DNA of 64,000 nt from Pseudomonas sp. R-28-1W-6 (GTDB lineage: Bacteria > Pseudomonadota > Gammaproteobacteria > Pseudomonadales > Pseudomonadaceae): contig NZ_WELK01000002.1 in assembly GCF_009799925.1 (NCBI RefSeq), positions 1-64,000 on the forward strand, in the 5' to 3' direction. The notes under the pieces are model-generated. The model was not told where the DNA came from. It did no database searches and was given only the letters and a program-made list of their open reading frames with translations. How positions within the stretch are numbered: position 1 is the stretch's first letter; every line of letters starts with the position of its first letter. A program made the position numbers and the translations under genes. Below are positions 38,289-48,383 of this stretch, in pieces.

Positions 38289-38592
38289 GATGGTGGTTCG
38301 CTTCTCTAATCAGTCTTGAATTCGTCGGGGCGGCCAACTGGCGGCGCCGGGGCCGTTTACACAGCACTCGTAAGCCGCGCGGGGCTTGCCACAAGGGCCA
38401 GGACGAGCATTTTCTTCAATTCGGACGCGGAGCAGGTCAAGCAGTCGACCAGCGGTGCAGCAGGCAGGCGCATGCCCGCATCCGGGGCAAGGGGCGGGAT
38501 TATATATGGTTAATCGACCCGGCGCAGCCGCCCGCCAAACCGCTTTCGCCAGGGCTTTCTATACTCACAGCCCAGCCTTGCGGAGACCTGCC

Positions 38593-39711
38593 ATGGTCAT
38601 GCCCCGCCCCGCCGACCTGTCCAGCGACCTGCTGGAGGACTTCCGCCTCGAGACGACCGAGCAGTTGCCACGCTGCGAACAGCTGCTGATCGAGCTGGAA
38701 CAGCAACCCCGGGACAGCGCACGCCTGCGCGAACTGTTCCGCGTGGTGCATACGCTCAAGGGCAACCTCGGCTACGTCGAGTTCAACCAGCTGCTGCCCC
38801 TGCCGCAGGCCATGGAAGACGTGCTGGCGCGCCTGCGCGAAGGCGAACTGACGTTCGACAGCCTGCTCGGCGACATCCTCCTGCTCAGCCTCGACCACCT
38901 GCGCGGCCTGATCGACGAGGCACTGGGCGGCCCGCGCAGTGCGCTCGAGCCACACACCTTCAACAGCCTGTGCCAGGCCCTGCAGGCCCTGGCCGCCGCA
39001 CCGGCGACACGCCAGGCGGAAATCCGCCGCACCCTGCTGCAATACTTGGACCCCAGCACCCGCCTGCAGCCGGTCGAGCTGCCGGGGCCGCCGCAGCTGC
39101 TCGCCCTGCTGGACGAGCACGCCACCCCGGCGGACGCCGACCTGCTGTTCTTCAGCGAACTGATGCAGGCCGGCGAGCAGCGCTCACACTACTGGCACGG
39201 CCGCGGCCTGCGCCTGCTGAGCCTGGCCCTGAGCATGAATGAAACCGCCGACACCCCGGTCGTGCCGGCGCAGCTTGCTGCCGCCGTGTGCCTGCATGAC
39301 CTGGGCATGGCATTCCTGCCCCTCGAACTGCTGCACAAGACCGAGCCACTGACCCGCGAGGAGCGCCGGCAGCTGCAAGCCCATCCGCGCCTGGGCTGCG
39401 ACCTGCTCAGACGCATGCCGGCCTGGACCAGCGCCGCCGAGATCATTCTGCAGCACCAGGAGCATGCCGATGGCAATGGCTACCCGAAGGGCCTGCTGGA
39501 AGCCGAGATCCACCCCGGCGCACTGATCCTCGGCATCGTCGACACCTTCGATGCGCGCACCCACGAGCGCGCCCACCAGACCCTGAGCAAGCGCCCGCGC
39601 CTGCGCGCCATCCTGGAAATCAACAACCAGGCCGGCAAACAGTTCAGTCCTTACTGGGTCGAAGTATTCAACCGCACCCTGCAGCAGCGCCCGCAGCTGG
39701 CCCACTTGTGA
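38593..39711 (+). CDS. HPt / HD-GYP fusion protein, possible c-di-GMP phosphodiesterase
   Basis: A 372-aa protein. Residues about 10-110 form a histidine-phosphotransfer domain with the phosphorylatable His in RVVHTLKGNLGYVE. A linker of about 90 residues follows, then an HD-GYP domain (about 205-365). It keeps the HD pair in CLHDLGM, the His in QAHPRLG, and HQEHADGNGYP, but the HHE triplet reads HQE and the Lys after HDLG is Met. Activity may therefore be altered. An HPt domain joined directly to HD-GYP suggests phosphorelay control of c-di-GMP hydrolysis. The ATG at 38593 has GGAG upstream. The 304-nt gap before it holds only the aspS promoter region. Confidence 0.8.
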   Translation: MVMPRPADLSSDLLEDFRLETTEQLPRCEQLLIELEQQPRDSARLRELFRVVHTLKGNLGYVEFNQLLPLPQAMEDVLARLREGELTFDSLLGDILLLSLDHLRGLIDEALGGPRSALEPHTFNSLCQALQALAAAPATRQAEIRRTLLQYLDPSTRLQPVELPGPPQLLALLDEHATPADADLLFFSELMQAGEQRSHYWHGRGLRLLSLALSMNETADTPVVPAQLAAAVCLHDLGMAFLPLELLHKTEPLTREERRQLQAHPRLGCDLLRRMPAWTSAAEIILQHQEHADGNGYPKGLLEAEIHPGALILGIVDTFDARTHERAHQTLSKRPRLRAILEINNQAGKQFSPYWVEVFNRTLQQRPQLAHL

Positions 39712-39853
39712 AACGGCCAGCACCGCCCGCGCCATAGGCATAAGGCATCGAATCCATTGACATAAGCCAGGGTCGACCGGGTAGCCCCCTGTGATAGGCT
39801 CCTTGCATCAAGGGGAGCACACAACCCCGACAACCTGAAAGGAGAAGCAAGGC

Positions 39854-40324
39854 ATGGAAATCAACATCGGCATAGCCGAACAGGATCGCGCCGCCATTGC
39901 CGAGGGCCTGTCCCGCCTGCTCGCGGACACCTACACCCTGTACCTGAAAACCCACAACTTCCATTGGAACGTGACCGGCCCGATGTTCAACACCCTGCAC
40001 CTGATGTTCGAGGCGCAGTACACCGAACTGGCCCTGGCCGTCGACCTGATCGCCGAACGCATCCGCGCCCTCGGCTTCCCGGCGCCCGGCACCTATGCTG
40101 CCTACGCCCGCCTGTCGTCGATCAAGGAAGACGAAGGCGTGCCCAATGCCCAGGACATGATCACCCTGCTGGTGCAAGGTCAGGAAGCCGTGGTGCGCAC
40201 CGCCCGCGGGATTTTCCCGCTACTGGAGAAGGTCAGCGACGAACCCACCGCCGATTTACTGACCCAGCGCATGCAAGTGCATGAAAAAACCGCCTGGATG
40301 CTGCGCAGCCTGCTGGCCGCCTGA
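39854..40324 (+). CDS. dps: Dps-family DNA-binding ferritin-like protein
   Basis: A 156-aa four-helix Dps protein. The inter-subunit ferroxidase residues are in [12 protein letters not shown] and [22 protein letters not shown]. It stores iron and protects DNA from peroxide. GGAGAAG precedes the ATG. The position between aspS and the cold-shock gene matches P. aeruginosa PA0962. Confidence 0.93.
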   Translation: MEINIGIAEQDRAAIAEGLSRLLADTYTLYLKTHNFHWNVTGPMFNTLHLMFEAQYTELALAVDLIAERIRALGFPAPGTYAAYARLSSIKEDEGVPNAQDMITLLVQGQEAVVRTARGIFPLLEKVSDEPTADLLTQRMQVHEKTAWMLRSLLAA

Positions 40325-40433
40325 TATTCTCCGCACACCCGCAGAGGCCCAGCCAAACCGGGCCTTTTGCCAGGCGCGCGACGCCTGTCTACTCTAATCT
40401 CTGCCTATTCGCCCCACAGCCACAGTGACGTGC

Positions 40434-41501
40434 ATGAGCCAGCCGCCGAAAGCCCCCTCGATTCTCGAACTCTATCCGGAAGAGACCCGCGAGGCTGCCG
40501 CCATTCTGAAGCAGGCCGTGCCGCTGATGATGCGCCACGATATCCCGCCCAACCCCATGCACTATGCGCTGTGGTACACCTACAGCCGCGGCTCGGAGCC
40601 GGACCTGAACCGCCGCTTGGACAAGATCGTCAAGGATTTCGACAGCTTCCCGCCGGAAAGCGCGGCCAAACTGTTTCGCGACTTCGTCATTCGCGGAGAA
40701 CTGGAAGAGGCTCGCGCCGGGCAGCAGCAGGTGCTCGAACTGGTCGACGATATCGAAATCGACGTATCCCATAGCGTCAGCGGCAGCCAGCACTACCAGG
40801 CCAGCCTCAGCCTCGGCCTGGCCGCCCTGCAGGAGCCGGTCGTGGAAGACCTGCCCAGCGTCCTCAGCGATCTGCAGCAGAGCACCCAGGAGATGCAGGA
40901 ACAGCAGGAGAAATTCCTCTACCGCCTGCGTGCCGCACAAACGGAGATCCAGCACCTGCGCAGCCAGCTGGAGCGAGCGCACATCGCCGCCACTCTGGAC
41001 AGCCTGACCAACGTGTTCAACCGCCACGCCTTCACCCGTCTGCTCGAGCAGGCGCTGGCCAACGACACCCAGGGCCTGGCCCTGATCATGCTGGATATCG
41101 ACCACTTCAAGCAGTTCAACGACCAGTACGGCCACCCGCTGGGTGATCGTGTCCTGCAACATGTCGGGCAACTGCTGCGCGACCTGCTGCCGGCCCGCGG
41201 CATCGCCGCCCGCTACGGCGGCGAAGAGTTCTGCGTGATCCTGCGCGACTGCTTCGACCTGCACAGTGCCCACGCCTTCGCCGAGCAGTTGCGCCTGAAG
41301 GTCCAGGCCCTGCGCATCAAGGTGCGCAGTACCGACAAGATCCTCGACACCGTCACCGCCTCTTTCGGCCTAGCCCTGGCCTGCAAGGGCGATACCTTCG
41401 AAAGCCTACTGACCCGGGCCGATGACGCGCTGTACCAGGCCAAGCGCAACGGCCGCAACCAGATCCACCCCGCCACCCCGGAAGCGGCGCTAAGCGCTTG
41501 A
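40434..41501 (+). CDS. diguanylate cyclase (GGDEF domain)
   Basis: A 355-aa cytoplasmic protein. The N-terminal part (about 1-175) is helical with LYPEETREAAAILKQAVPLMMRHDIPP-type sequence and a coiled coil, a sensory module seen with Pseudomonas diguanylate cyclases but not otherwise assigned. The GGDEF domain (about 185-345) carries DSLTNVFNRHAF, DIDHFKQFNDQYGH and the active site YGGEEF near residue 262. No RxxD inhibitory site is obvious. A GTG three codons upstream is an alternative start. It sits between dps and the cold-shock gene, where P. aeruginosa has no such gene as far as I recall. Confidence 0.88.
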   Translation: MSQPPKAPSILELYPEETREAAAILKQAVPLMMRHDIPPNPMHYALWYTYSRGSEPDLNRRLDKIVKDFDSFPPESAAKLFRDFVIRGELEEARAGQQQVLELVDDIEIDVSHSVSGSQHYQASLSLGLAALQEPVVEDLPSVLSDLQQSTQEMQEQQEKFLYRLRAAQTEIQHLRSQLERAHIAATLDSLTNVFNRHAFTRLLEQALANDTQGLALIMLDIDHFKQFNDQYGHPLGDRVLQHVGQLLRDLLPARGIAARYGGEEFCVILRDCFDLHSAHAFAEQLRLKVQALRIKVRSTDKILDTVTASFGLALACKGDTFESLLTRADDALYQAKRNGRNQIHPATPEAALSA

Positions 41502-41671
41502 TTTGAGTAGCCCTCCGCTTTGCGGTTAAATACGCCCCGTGCTCCCGGCAGCCTGGCGCTGCCGCGGCATAGGCGAGTGCGTGCGCCGCTATGGCCCAAT
41601 CCTCATCAGGGCACCCCGCACCACCCCGCTCTTCCTTTTATTGCCAGCTGTTAACAGTGAGTTCATTGAGC

Positions 41672-42277
41672 ATGTTAAAGATCGTCCATCTGTTTACGGG
41701 CGTTGCCGCCCTGCTGCTGTCCTTCATCCCCAGCCTGCACCCCGAAGCCCTGCCCTACCTGCAACAAGCCGATGCGCTGTACCTGGCCCTGCTCGGCCTG
41801 AGCAACCTGCTAGTCGCCCCGCTGCTGCCGACCCGCCAGCCGGGCAGCCGCAGCCAACTGCAGCCACTTATATCGGCCCTGCTGGTGCTCGCCGTGGTAC
41901 TGCAAGCCCTGATCCTGCTGGCCCCGCTGCCACTGATCGGCGGCCAGCCGGCCATCCTGCTAAGCCTGGCCACCCTGGTACTGGCCGTGGCCGTGCACCT
42001 GGCGATCAACTGCAACCTGCGCCGCCCGCGGCAAGTCGCCGCCGGCCAGGACTTCGGCGATCGCGAAACCGGCACCGTTAAGTGGTTCAACACCTCCAAG
42101 GGCTTCGGCTTCATTTCCCGTGATAGCGGCGACGACATCTTCGTGCACTTCCGGGCGATCCGCGGCGAAGGCCACCGCATCCTGGTCGAAGGGCAGCGCG
42201 TGGAGTTCTCGGTCATGCAGCGTGACAAAGGCCTGCAGGCCGAAGACGTGATTGCCGCCCTGCCCAGTCGCCGCTGA
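41672..42277 (+). CDS. membrane-anchored cold-shock-domain protein
   Basis: A 201-aa protein with four predicted membrane helices at about 3-21, 30-51, 65-88 and 95-116, followed by a linker and a C-terminal cold-shock domain (about 132-198). The nucleic-acid-binding motifs are KGFGFI (RNP1) and DIFVHF (RNP2), preceded by GTVKWFN. It corresponds in position to P. aeruginosa PA0961. Fusion of an RNA-binding domain to a membrane anchor suggests action on mRNA at the membrane, which is inference. A strong terminator follows. Confidence 0.85.
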   Translation: MLKIVHLFTGVAALLLSFIPSLHPEALPYLQQADALYLALLGLSNLLVAPLLPTRQPGSRSQLQPLISALLVLAVVLQALILLAPLPLIGGQPAILLSLATLVLAVAVHLAINCNLRRPRQVAAGQDFGDRETGTVKWFNTSKGFGFISRDSGDDIFVHFRAIRGEGHRILVEGQRVEFSVMQRDKGLQAEDVIAALPSRR

Positions 42278-42288
42278 GTCGACACGCA

Positions 42289-42318
42289 GAAAAAAGCCCG
42301 CCAAGTGCGGGCTTTTTT
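42289..42318. terminator. bidirectional terminator between the cold-shock gene and slyX
   Basis: AAAAAGCCCGC, loop CAAGT, GCGGGCTTTTTT. Confidence 0.9.
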
Positions 42319-42326
42319 CATGGATA

Positions 42327-42533
42327 TCAATAATGCGGAGGCGGCGCCTCGCCTTCCTCCATACCGAACTGCCCCTGCATCTCTTCCTGGCGGCGCGCCA
42401 GGGCCGCCAGCTGCAATTGCAAACGCTCGACCACACGCTGCTGCTCGACCAGCACATCGTTGAGGGCGGCAATGGTGTCATCTTGGAAGGCCTGACGGCT
42501 TTCCAGCTCAATGATTCGCTGTTCCAGGCTCAT
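42327..42533 (-). CDS. slyX: SlyX family protein
   Basis: A 68-aa coiled-coil protein (heptads over about 3-52: [20 protein letters not shown]) ending in a Pro-rich PPPHY, the hallmark of SlyX. Function unknown. It lies 3 nt after the HIT gene. Confidence 0.88.
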   Translation of the reverse strand: MSLEQRIIELESRQAFQDDTIAALNDVLVEQQRVVERLQLQLAALARRQEEMQGQFGMEEGEAPPPHY

Positions 42534-42536
42534 GCC

Positions 42537-42962
42537 TCACTCCTCGGCAAAACGGAAGTCGGCCGCCAGCACCAGGCGCAGGCGCTCGCGCACCGCCGCG
42601 ATCTGCTCGGCGCTATAGGCCTTCGCCGGATGCTTGCCCCATACCGGAGCGGGCCAGGCCGCATCCTCGCGGCGGCGCACGATCACATGCATGTGCAGCT
42701 GGCTGACCACATTGCCCAGCGTGGCCACGTTCATCTTGTCGGCCACGAACACATCCTTGAGCGTCTCCGCCAGACGCGTGGTCTCCAGCCAGAGCGCCTG
42801 CTGGTCGGCCATATCGAGCTGGAACAGCTCGCTGACCTCCTCGCGCCGGGGCACCAGGATGAACCAGGGATAATTGGCATCATTCATCAACAAAAGACGG
42901 CAGAGGGGAAAATCGCCGATCGGCAGGGTGTCCTGCTGCAAACGCGAATCCAGGGTAAACAT
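42537..42962 (-). CDS. HIT-domain protein
   Basis: A 141-aa histidine-triad nucleotide-binding protein with the motif SQLHMHVIVR (His-x-His with following hydrophobics) at about 88-97. This variant is close to a group often annotated as HIT family hydrolases acting on AMP-linked substrates. ATG 42962 is chosen over an upstream in-frame option because it gives the usual start. Pairs with slyX. Confidence 0.88.
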   Translation of the reverse strand: MFTLDSRLQQDTLPIGDFPLCRLLLMNDANYPWFILVPRREEVSELFQLDMADQQALWLETTRLAETLKDVFVADKMNVATLGNVVSQLHMHVIVRRREDAAWPAPVWGKHPAKAYSAEQIAAVRERLRLVLAADFRFAEE

Positions 42963-43777
42963 CGCAGGCCTTCCTCGAACAAGAGTCCACGCGGACTTAG
43001 GCGACAAGGATAACGGGAGAATCGCGCCAGTTCACCCAGACGCACAGCCGCAGGCCAAACGCGCCAAATCAAGGCAGACCAACGGCCATGCACCAGCTCC
43101 CCGCAAAGGCAGCACACCCCAACTGCGGCGACATTGATACCGTTCGACCCAATGTGAACCGCCTCCCGGGGAATCCAGGCAACCACAGAGCACAATAATG
43201 CCGCACCGCTGCGCAAGCGCACTAAAAAAGGGCGCGCAAAAACCCTCCCTGACCCCACAGAGCGTTACCCGGACAACCCGCAAGAGCGGCCGAACCACCT
43301 TCGGTAACGCACACACGAGCCACCACCCAGCACAACAAGCAATCGCCGGATAGCACGAAGCACCCCGGATACCGGCACGAACAGACCGACCTAGGCACTT
43401 TTCAGCCTACTGAGCAGTCGTTCAAAGAAGTTTTTCTTGGCACTTGGCATTTTGTGCACGGATGTTGCTTTGTTACACAGACAGTCGGCGATAGCTTCAC
43501 CCTGACCGGGACAACGCCCATCGCCAACCGCCCAGGAAGCGGCCTAAGCGATTGGATTTGCAGATCTTTAAGGGGGGAGCGGCAAAAACCTACAGAATTG
43601 CGACATCGCAGATGCAATTTTGCGACGTATCTGTAAATAACCTGTAGGTAGTTGGCAGCAAGTGTCGCCAACAAAGTTGTCGTGATATAAGTTTAGCGCC
43701 GACACAAAAAGAAAGAAGCAGCCCATACAACAATTACTTGGGCAGCACAACTCTTCTAAACCAAAGGAGCAATCACA
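42963..43777. other. 815-bp non-coding gap upstream of the oprD-type porin gene
   Basis: No gene is supported here. Between about 43030 and 43400 the plus strand is A/C-rich and poor in T (about 23 T in 43081-43320). After about 43410 it becomes AT-rich, with CAGTCGTTCAAAG, a TTGTCG...GATATAAG stretch and AAAGGAG just before the porin ATG, consistent with promoter and leader. Short frames in the gap show no family signal or good ribosome sites. Confidence 0.6.
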
Positions 43778-45112
43778 ATGCAAGTGATGAAGTGGAGCGC
43801 ACTGGCCCTCGCGGTCACCGCCGGCACTACCCAACTGGCCTTCGCCAGCGCGCAAGACGAGTCCAAGGGCTTTGTTGAAGACAGCAGCCTGAGCCTGCTG
43901 AACAAGAACTTCTACTTCAACCGTGATTTCAAGAACAACTCGAGCGACTCGCAGAGCCATCGCGAAGAGTGGGCACACGGCATCCTGGCCAACTACGCGT
44001 CTGGCTACACCCAGGGCGTAGTGGGCTTCGGCGTTGACGCCCATGCAGCGCTCGGTCTGAAGCTCGACAGCGGTCGCGGCACCACTGGTACTGGCCTGCT
44101 GCCGCGCGACTCTGACGGTCGTGCCGAGGACGAATACTCCTACGCCGGCGGTGCGGTCAAAGCTCGCATCTCCAACACCGAACTGAAGTATGGCGACCTG
44201 ATTCCGACCGCACCGGTCTTCGCCACTGGTACCGCCCGCCTGTTCCCGGGCTCCGCCACCGGCTTCCAGCTGCTGAGCAACGAGATCGAAAACCTGAGCA
44301 TCGACGCAGGTCACTTCACCGCGATTCGCGATGGCAGTGCCTCCACCAACAGCGACGGTGAAATCACCCTGACCTACGGCGGCAGCGTAGACGCCAAGAG
44401 CGTCGACTATGCCGGCGGCACCTACTCGTTCACCGACAATTTCAGCGCCACCGTATACGGTGCCAAGCTGCAGGACGTCTGGAACCAGTACTACGCCAAC
44501 CTGAACTACACCATCCCGCTGACCGAGTCCCAGGCGCTGAACTTCGACTTCAACATCTATGACACCAGCGAAACCGGTGACGAACTGGCCGGCACGATCG
44601 ACAACACCACTTGGTCGTTGGCGGCTGCCTATAGCCTGGGCGCACACAAGTTCACCCTGGCCCACCAGCAAGTCGATGGCGACGAGCCGTTCGACTACAT
44701 CTCAATGGACAGCGGCAACTCCGGCGATTCCATCTGGCTGAACAACTCCGTTCAGTACTCCGACTTCAACGCCCCGAACGAGAAATCCTGGCAGGTTCGC
44801 TACGACCTGAACATGGCCGAGTACGGTGTACCTGGCCTGAGCTTCATGGCTCGTTACATCACCGGCGAAGACATCGACGGCAGCAAGTACGACGGCGGCC
44901 CGAACGGCGCTTACGGCTACTTCGGTGAAGACGGCGAAGAGTGGGAGCGCAACCTGGAAGCCAAGTACGTGGTTCAGGAAGGCCCGGCGAAGGACCTGTC
45001 CGTTCGCCTGCGTCACTCCACCTGGCGTGCCAACAGCGATGCCAACTCCGCTCTGGGCACCGACCTCGACGAGTTCCGCATCATCACCGAATACCCGCTG
45101 GACATCCTGTAA
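43778..45112 (+). CDS. oprD: OprD-family outer membrane porin
   Basis: A 444-aa beta-barrel porin. A signal peptide of about 24 residues ends near AFASAQ. The mature protein follows P. aeruginosa OprD closely: KGFVEDSSLSLLNKNFYFNRD, GYTQGVVGFGVDAHAALGLKLD, QYSDFNAPNEKSWQVRYDLNMA and the terminal EYPLDIL. OprD proteins take up basic amino acids and small peptides and admit carbapenems. AAAGGAG precedes the ATG. The position next to slyX and the thioesterase gene matches PA0958, so this is probably the orthologue, but the family is large. Confidence 0.92.
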   Translation: MQVMKWSALALAVTAGTTQLAFASAQDESKGFVEDSSLSLLNKNFYFNRDFKNNSSDSQSHREEWAHGILANYASGYTQGVVGFGVDAHAALGLKLDSGRGTTGTGLLPRDSDGRAEDEYSYAGGAVKARISNTELKYGDLIPTAPVFATGTARLFPGSATGFQLLSNEIENLSIDAGHFTAIRDGSASTNSDGEITLTYGGSVDAKSVDYAGGTYSFTDNFSATVYGAKLQDVWNQYYANLNYTIPLTESQALNFDFNIYDTSETGDELAGTIDNTTWSLAAAYSLGAHKFTLAHQQVDGDEPFDYISMDSGNSGDSIWLNNSVQYSDFNAPNEKSWQVRYDLNMAEYGVPGLSFMARYITGEDIDGSKYDGGPNGAYGYFGEDGEEWERNLEAKYVVQEGPAKDLSVRLRHSTWRANSDANSALGTDLDEFRIITEYPLDIL

Positions 45113-45134
45113 GTCTCAGCCGTACTCGGAAAAT

Positions 45135-45168
45135 AAAGAAACCCGGCCTAGGCCGGGTTTCTTTTTGC
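45135..45168. terminator. terminator between oprD and the thioesterase gene
   Basis: AAAGAAACCCGGCC, TA, GGCCGGGTTTCTTT then TTGC; a 14-bp perfect stem serving both convergent genes. Confidence 0.92.
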
Positions 45169-45175
45169 TCGCGAA

Positions 45176-45598
45176 TCAGCACCCCAGCGGCAGGGCATAG
45201 GTGCCGGTGACATGCGCCACCAGCTCATCCTCCGCCCCGAGCGAATACAGCAGCACCTCGCATACCGCCTGTCGGCGTGACAAGCGCAGGATACGTGCCT
45301 GCGCCAGCAGATCCACCGGCTTCGGCTTGGCCAGAAAGTTGATGTTCAGGTTGGACGTCACCGCCATTTCCACCCGCCCCAGACGCCCCAGCACCACCGC
45401 ATACATGGCCGCATCGGCCAGCGACATGATGGTCGGTCCGGACAAGGTTCCGCCCGGCCGCACCAGCTTGCCATGAAATGGCACCCTGGCCAGCGCCAGA
45501 TCCGCACTCAGGCAATCGATGCGCAGATCGATATCCTCGGCCATCGGCACCCCAGCGCGAATCAGCGCCTGTACCTGCTCCGCAGTCAATTCGGCCAC
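45176..45598 (-). CDS. PaaI-type hotdog thioesterase
   Basis: A 140-aa hotdog-fold protein with GTLSGPTIMSLADAAMYAVVL in the central helix and NINFLAKPKPVDL in the following strand, typical of the PaaI/YbgC4 group. It probably hydrolyses an acyl-CoA; the substrate is unknown. It is divergent from proS. Confidence 0.85.
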   Translation of the reverse strand: MAELTAEQVQALIRAGVPMAEDIDLRIDCLSADLALARVPFHGKLVRPGGTLSGPTIMSLADAAMYAVVLGRLGRVEMAVTSNLNINFLAKPKPVDLLAQARILRLSRRQAVCEVLLYSLGAEDELVAHVTGTYALPLGC

Positions 45599-45691
45599 CT
45601 TCTACTCCTGGTCTGATCCTGTACGCCACAGGACTGGCACCGTACAATGCCGAGTGATTATCTGCCCTCGCAACCGACAGAACGGCCAAAC

Positions 45692-47407
45692 ATGCGTACC
45701 AGTCAGTACCTGCTCTCGACCCTCAAAGAAACCCCTTCCGACGCCGTGGTGATCAGCCACCAGCTGATGCTGCGCGCGGGGATGATCCGCAAGCTGGCGT
45801 CCGGGCTCTACACCTGGCTGCCCATGGGTCTGCGCGTGCTGCGCAAGGCCGAGGCCATCGTGCGCGAAGAGATGAACGCAGCCGGTGCCCTGGAAGTGCT
45901 GATGCCGGCCATCCAGCCGGCCGAACTGTGGCAGGAATCCGGGCGCTGGGAGCAATACGGCCCCGAGCTGCTGCGCATCAAGGATCGCCATGGCCGCGAG
46001 TTCTGCGTTGGCCCGACCCACGAGGAAGTGATCACCGACCTGGCGCGCAACGAGCTGAACAGCTACAAGCAGCTGCCGATCAACCTGTACCAGATCCAGA
46101 CCAAGTTCCGCGACGAGATCCGTCCGCGCTTCGGCCTGATGCGTGGCCGCGAGTTCATCATGAAGGACGCCTACTCCTTCCACCTGACCCAGGAGTCGCT
46201 GCAGGAAACCTACGACCGCATGCACCAGGCCTACTGCAACGTATTCAGCCGCCTGGGCCTGAACTTCCGCCCGGTACAGGCCGACACCGGCTCGATCGGC
46301 GGCACCGGCTCCCACGAATTCCATGTGCTGGCCGAGTCCGGTGAAGACGATATCGCCTTCAGCGATGTCTCCGACTACGCCGCCAACATCGAGAAAGCCG
46401 AAGCCATCCCCCGTGAAACCAGCCGCGCCGCAGCCAGCGAAGCCCTGCGCCTGGTCGACACCCCGGCGGCCAAGACCATCACCGACCTGGTCAGCCAGTT
46501 CAACCTGGCCATCGAGAAGACCGTCAAGACCCTGGTCGTGCATGCGGCCGAGGAAGGCAAGCTGATCGCCCTGATCGTGCGCGGCGACCACGAGCTGAAC
46601 GAAATCAAGGCCGCCAACCACGAACTGGTCGCCAGCCCGCTGGCATTTGCCTCGGAAGCCGAGATCCGCGCCGCCATCGGTGCCGGCCCCGGCTCCCTGG
46701 GCCCGCTGAACCTGCCGATCCCGTGCATCATCGACCGCTCGGTTGCACTGATGAGCGATTTCGGCGCCGGGGCCAACGTCGACGACCAGCACTATTTCGG
46801 CCTCAACTGGGAACGCGATCTGCCGCTGCCAGCCGTGGCCGACCTGCGCAACGTGGTCGCCGGCGACCCCAGCCCGGACGGCCAGGGCAGCCTGGTGATC
46901 AAGCGCGGCATCGAGGTCGGGCACATCTTCCAGCTCGGCACCAAGTACAGCGAGGCCCTGGGCTGCAAGGTACTGGGTGAAGGCGGCAAGCCGATCACCC
47001 TTACCATGGGCTGCTATGGCATCGGCGTCTCGCGCGTGGTGGCGGCCGCCATCGAGCAGAACTGGGACGAGCGCGGCATCCTCTGGAGCGACGCCCTGGC
47101 GCCCTTCCAGATCGCCCTGGTTCCGATGAAATACGAGAACGAAGCCGTGCGCGAGGCCACCGACAAGCTGTATGCAGAGCTGACCGCGGCCGGTTACGAA
47201 GTGCTGCTGGACGACCGCGACAAGAAGACCAGCCCCGGGGTGAAGTTTGCCGATATGGAACTGATCGGCATCCCGCACCGCATCGTGGTCAGCGACCGCG
47301 GTCTGGCCGAGGGCAACCTCGAGTACAAGCACCGTCGTGACAGCGAAGCCCAGGCCGTGCCTGCCGCCGAGATCCTGTCCTTCATCAACGGCCGTACGGG
47401 TCGCTAA
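45692..47407 (+). CDS. proS: prolyl-tRNA synthetase ProS
   Basis: A 571-aa bacterial-type class II synthetase. Class II motif 2 is in [17 protein letters not shown] and [21 protein letters not shown]; the editing (INS/YbaK-like) domain spans about 230-400, followed by [15 protein letters not shown] (motif 3) and a C-terminal anticodon-binding domain. The ATG at 45692 gives [15 protein letters not shown] as in other pseudomonads. Confidence 0.97.
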   Translation: MRTSQYLLSTLKETPSDAVVISHQLMLRAGMIRKLASGLYTWLPMGLRVLRKAEAIVREEMNAAGALEVLMPAIQPAELWQESGRWEQYGPELLRIKDRHGREFCVGPTHEEVITDLARNELNSYKQLPINLYQIQTKFRDEIRPRFGLMRGREFIMKDAYSFHLTQESLQETYDRMHQAYCNVFSRLGLNFRPVQADTGSIGGTGSHEFHVLAESGEDDIAFSDVSDYAANIEKAEAIPRETSRAAASEALRLVDTPAAKTITDLVSQFNLAIEKTVKTLVVHAAEEGKLIALIVRGDHELNEIKAANHELVASPLAFASEAEIRAAIGAGPGSLGPLNLPIPCIIDRSVALMSDFGAGANVDDQHYFGLNWERDLPLPAVADLRNVVAGDPSPDGQGSLVIKRGIEVGHIFQLGTKYSEALGCKVLGEGGKPITLTMGCYGIGVSRVVAAAIEQNWDERGILWSDALAPFQIALVPMKYENEAVREATDKLYAELTAAGYEVLLDDRDKKTSPGVKFADMELIGIPHRIVVSDRGLAEGNLEYKHRRDSEAQAVPAAEILSFINGRTGR

Positions 47408-47432
47408 TCCAGCACGTTCATCAAGAGCAATC

Positions 47433-48383
47433 ATGTTCAAGCGAAGCACCCTGCGCCTCGGCGCCGCCCTGAGCGGCGCCCTCTTTCTCGGCGGTTGTGC
47501 CAACCACTTGCCGCAGCGCAGCGAACAGGAAGAGCGCGTCGAGCGCAAACTGCTCGACCACAGCCTGCAGATCGACGTCGGCGAACCGCGCCTGCTCGAG
47601 CTGCCGCAACGGCGAGTGCGCGTGCATGACCAGAAGACCTTCGAAGTCACCGAGTTCGAGGTCACCCGCCGCTATGACCGCTACACCCCCTACCAGGCCT
47701 GGCGCGAACTCTACGAAGTGCCGCTGGGCGTGGTGGCGGTGGTTGCCGGCGTGGGCGCCAACGTGCTCAACGTGGTGATGCTCGGCCGCCTGCCGGACAG
47801 CGCGACCAAGGACTGGATCAGCTACGGCTTCGCCGGCATCAACCCGGCGCTGAACGTCGAGTCCAACGGCCGTTCGCAGCAGAACCTGGCCAGCCTCGAC
47901 GAGCGCCAGCTGGACAAGCGCATGGAATACTCCAGCCTGCCGTGGGTCGAACGCCCGGTGATGGTCAAGGCCGGCGAAACCACCCACGAGCTGAGCACCG
48001 ACCGCAATGGTGTGCTGCGCCTGAACCTGCTCGACGACCCATTCGCCGCCCAGGACGTGAGCCGGGTCGGCAACCTGCTGCTGAGCGTGGAAGACCCGCT
48101 GGACAACACCCGCGCCGACGCCAGCCTGCTGGTCAGCCGGGCCCTGCGCGGCAAGCTGCAGGAAGCCCACGCGCTGATCTATGACGATCTGGAAGACGAT
48201 GAAGTGGCGCAGTGGGTGCACCGGGTCAAGCGCCTGTCCGACCTGGGCCTGGAGGAAGAGGCCAGCGAGCTGGAACAGAGCCTGATCGAGCTGACCCGCA
48301 ACGATCCGGAGCTGCAGCAGGAGTTCCTGCAGAAACTGACCAAGGAAGCCGGGCGCCTGGTCGCCGATCCGGGCAACGACTGA
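47433..48383 (+). CDS. outer membrane lipoprotein of unknown function
   Basis: A 316-aa protein with a signal peptide ending in the lipobox FLGGC (Cys22). A hydrophobic stretch at about 96-115 (VAVVAGVGANVLNVVMLG) may be a hairpin or transmembrane segment. The C-terminal quarter is acidic and helical (EEEASELEQSLIELTRNDPE). It follows proS by 25 nt and occupies the place of PA0955. No family function is known to me. Confidence 0.78.
   Translation: MFKRSTLRLGAALSGALFLGGCANHLPQRSEQEERVERKLLDHSLQIDVGEPRLLELPQRRVRVHDQKTFEVTEFEVTRRYDRYTPYQAWRELYEVPLGVVAVVAGVGANVLNVVMLGRLPDSATKDWISYGFAGINPALNVESNGRSQQNLASLDERQLDKRMEYSSLPWVERPVMVKAGETTHELSTDRNGVLRLNLLDDPFAAQDVSRVGNLLLSVEDPLDNTRADASLLVSRALRGKLQEAHALIYDDLEDDEVAQWVHRVKRLSDLGLEEEASELEQSLIELTRNDPELQQEFLQKLTKEAGRLVADPGND

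Noticed and set aside
43437..43462. TTGGCACTTGGCATTTTGTGC as a sigma-54 promoter for oprD
   Set aside because: The GG and GC pairs do not have the required 10-nt separation.
43402..43674. Short frames on either strand in the gap upstream of oprD
   Set aside because: They have no good ribosome sites, no family-like motifs and unusual residue composition, so I treated the gap as non-coding.
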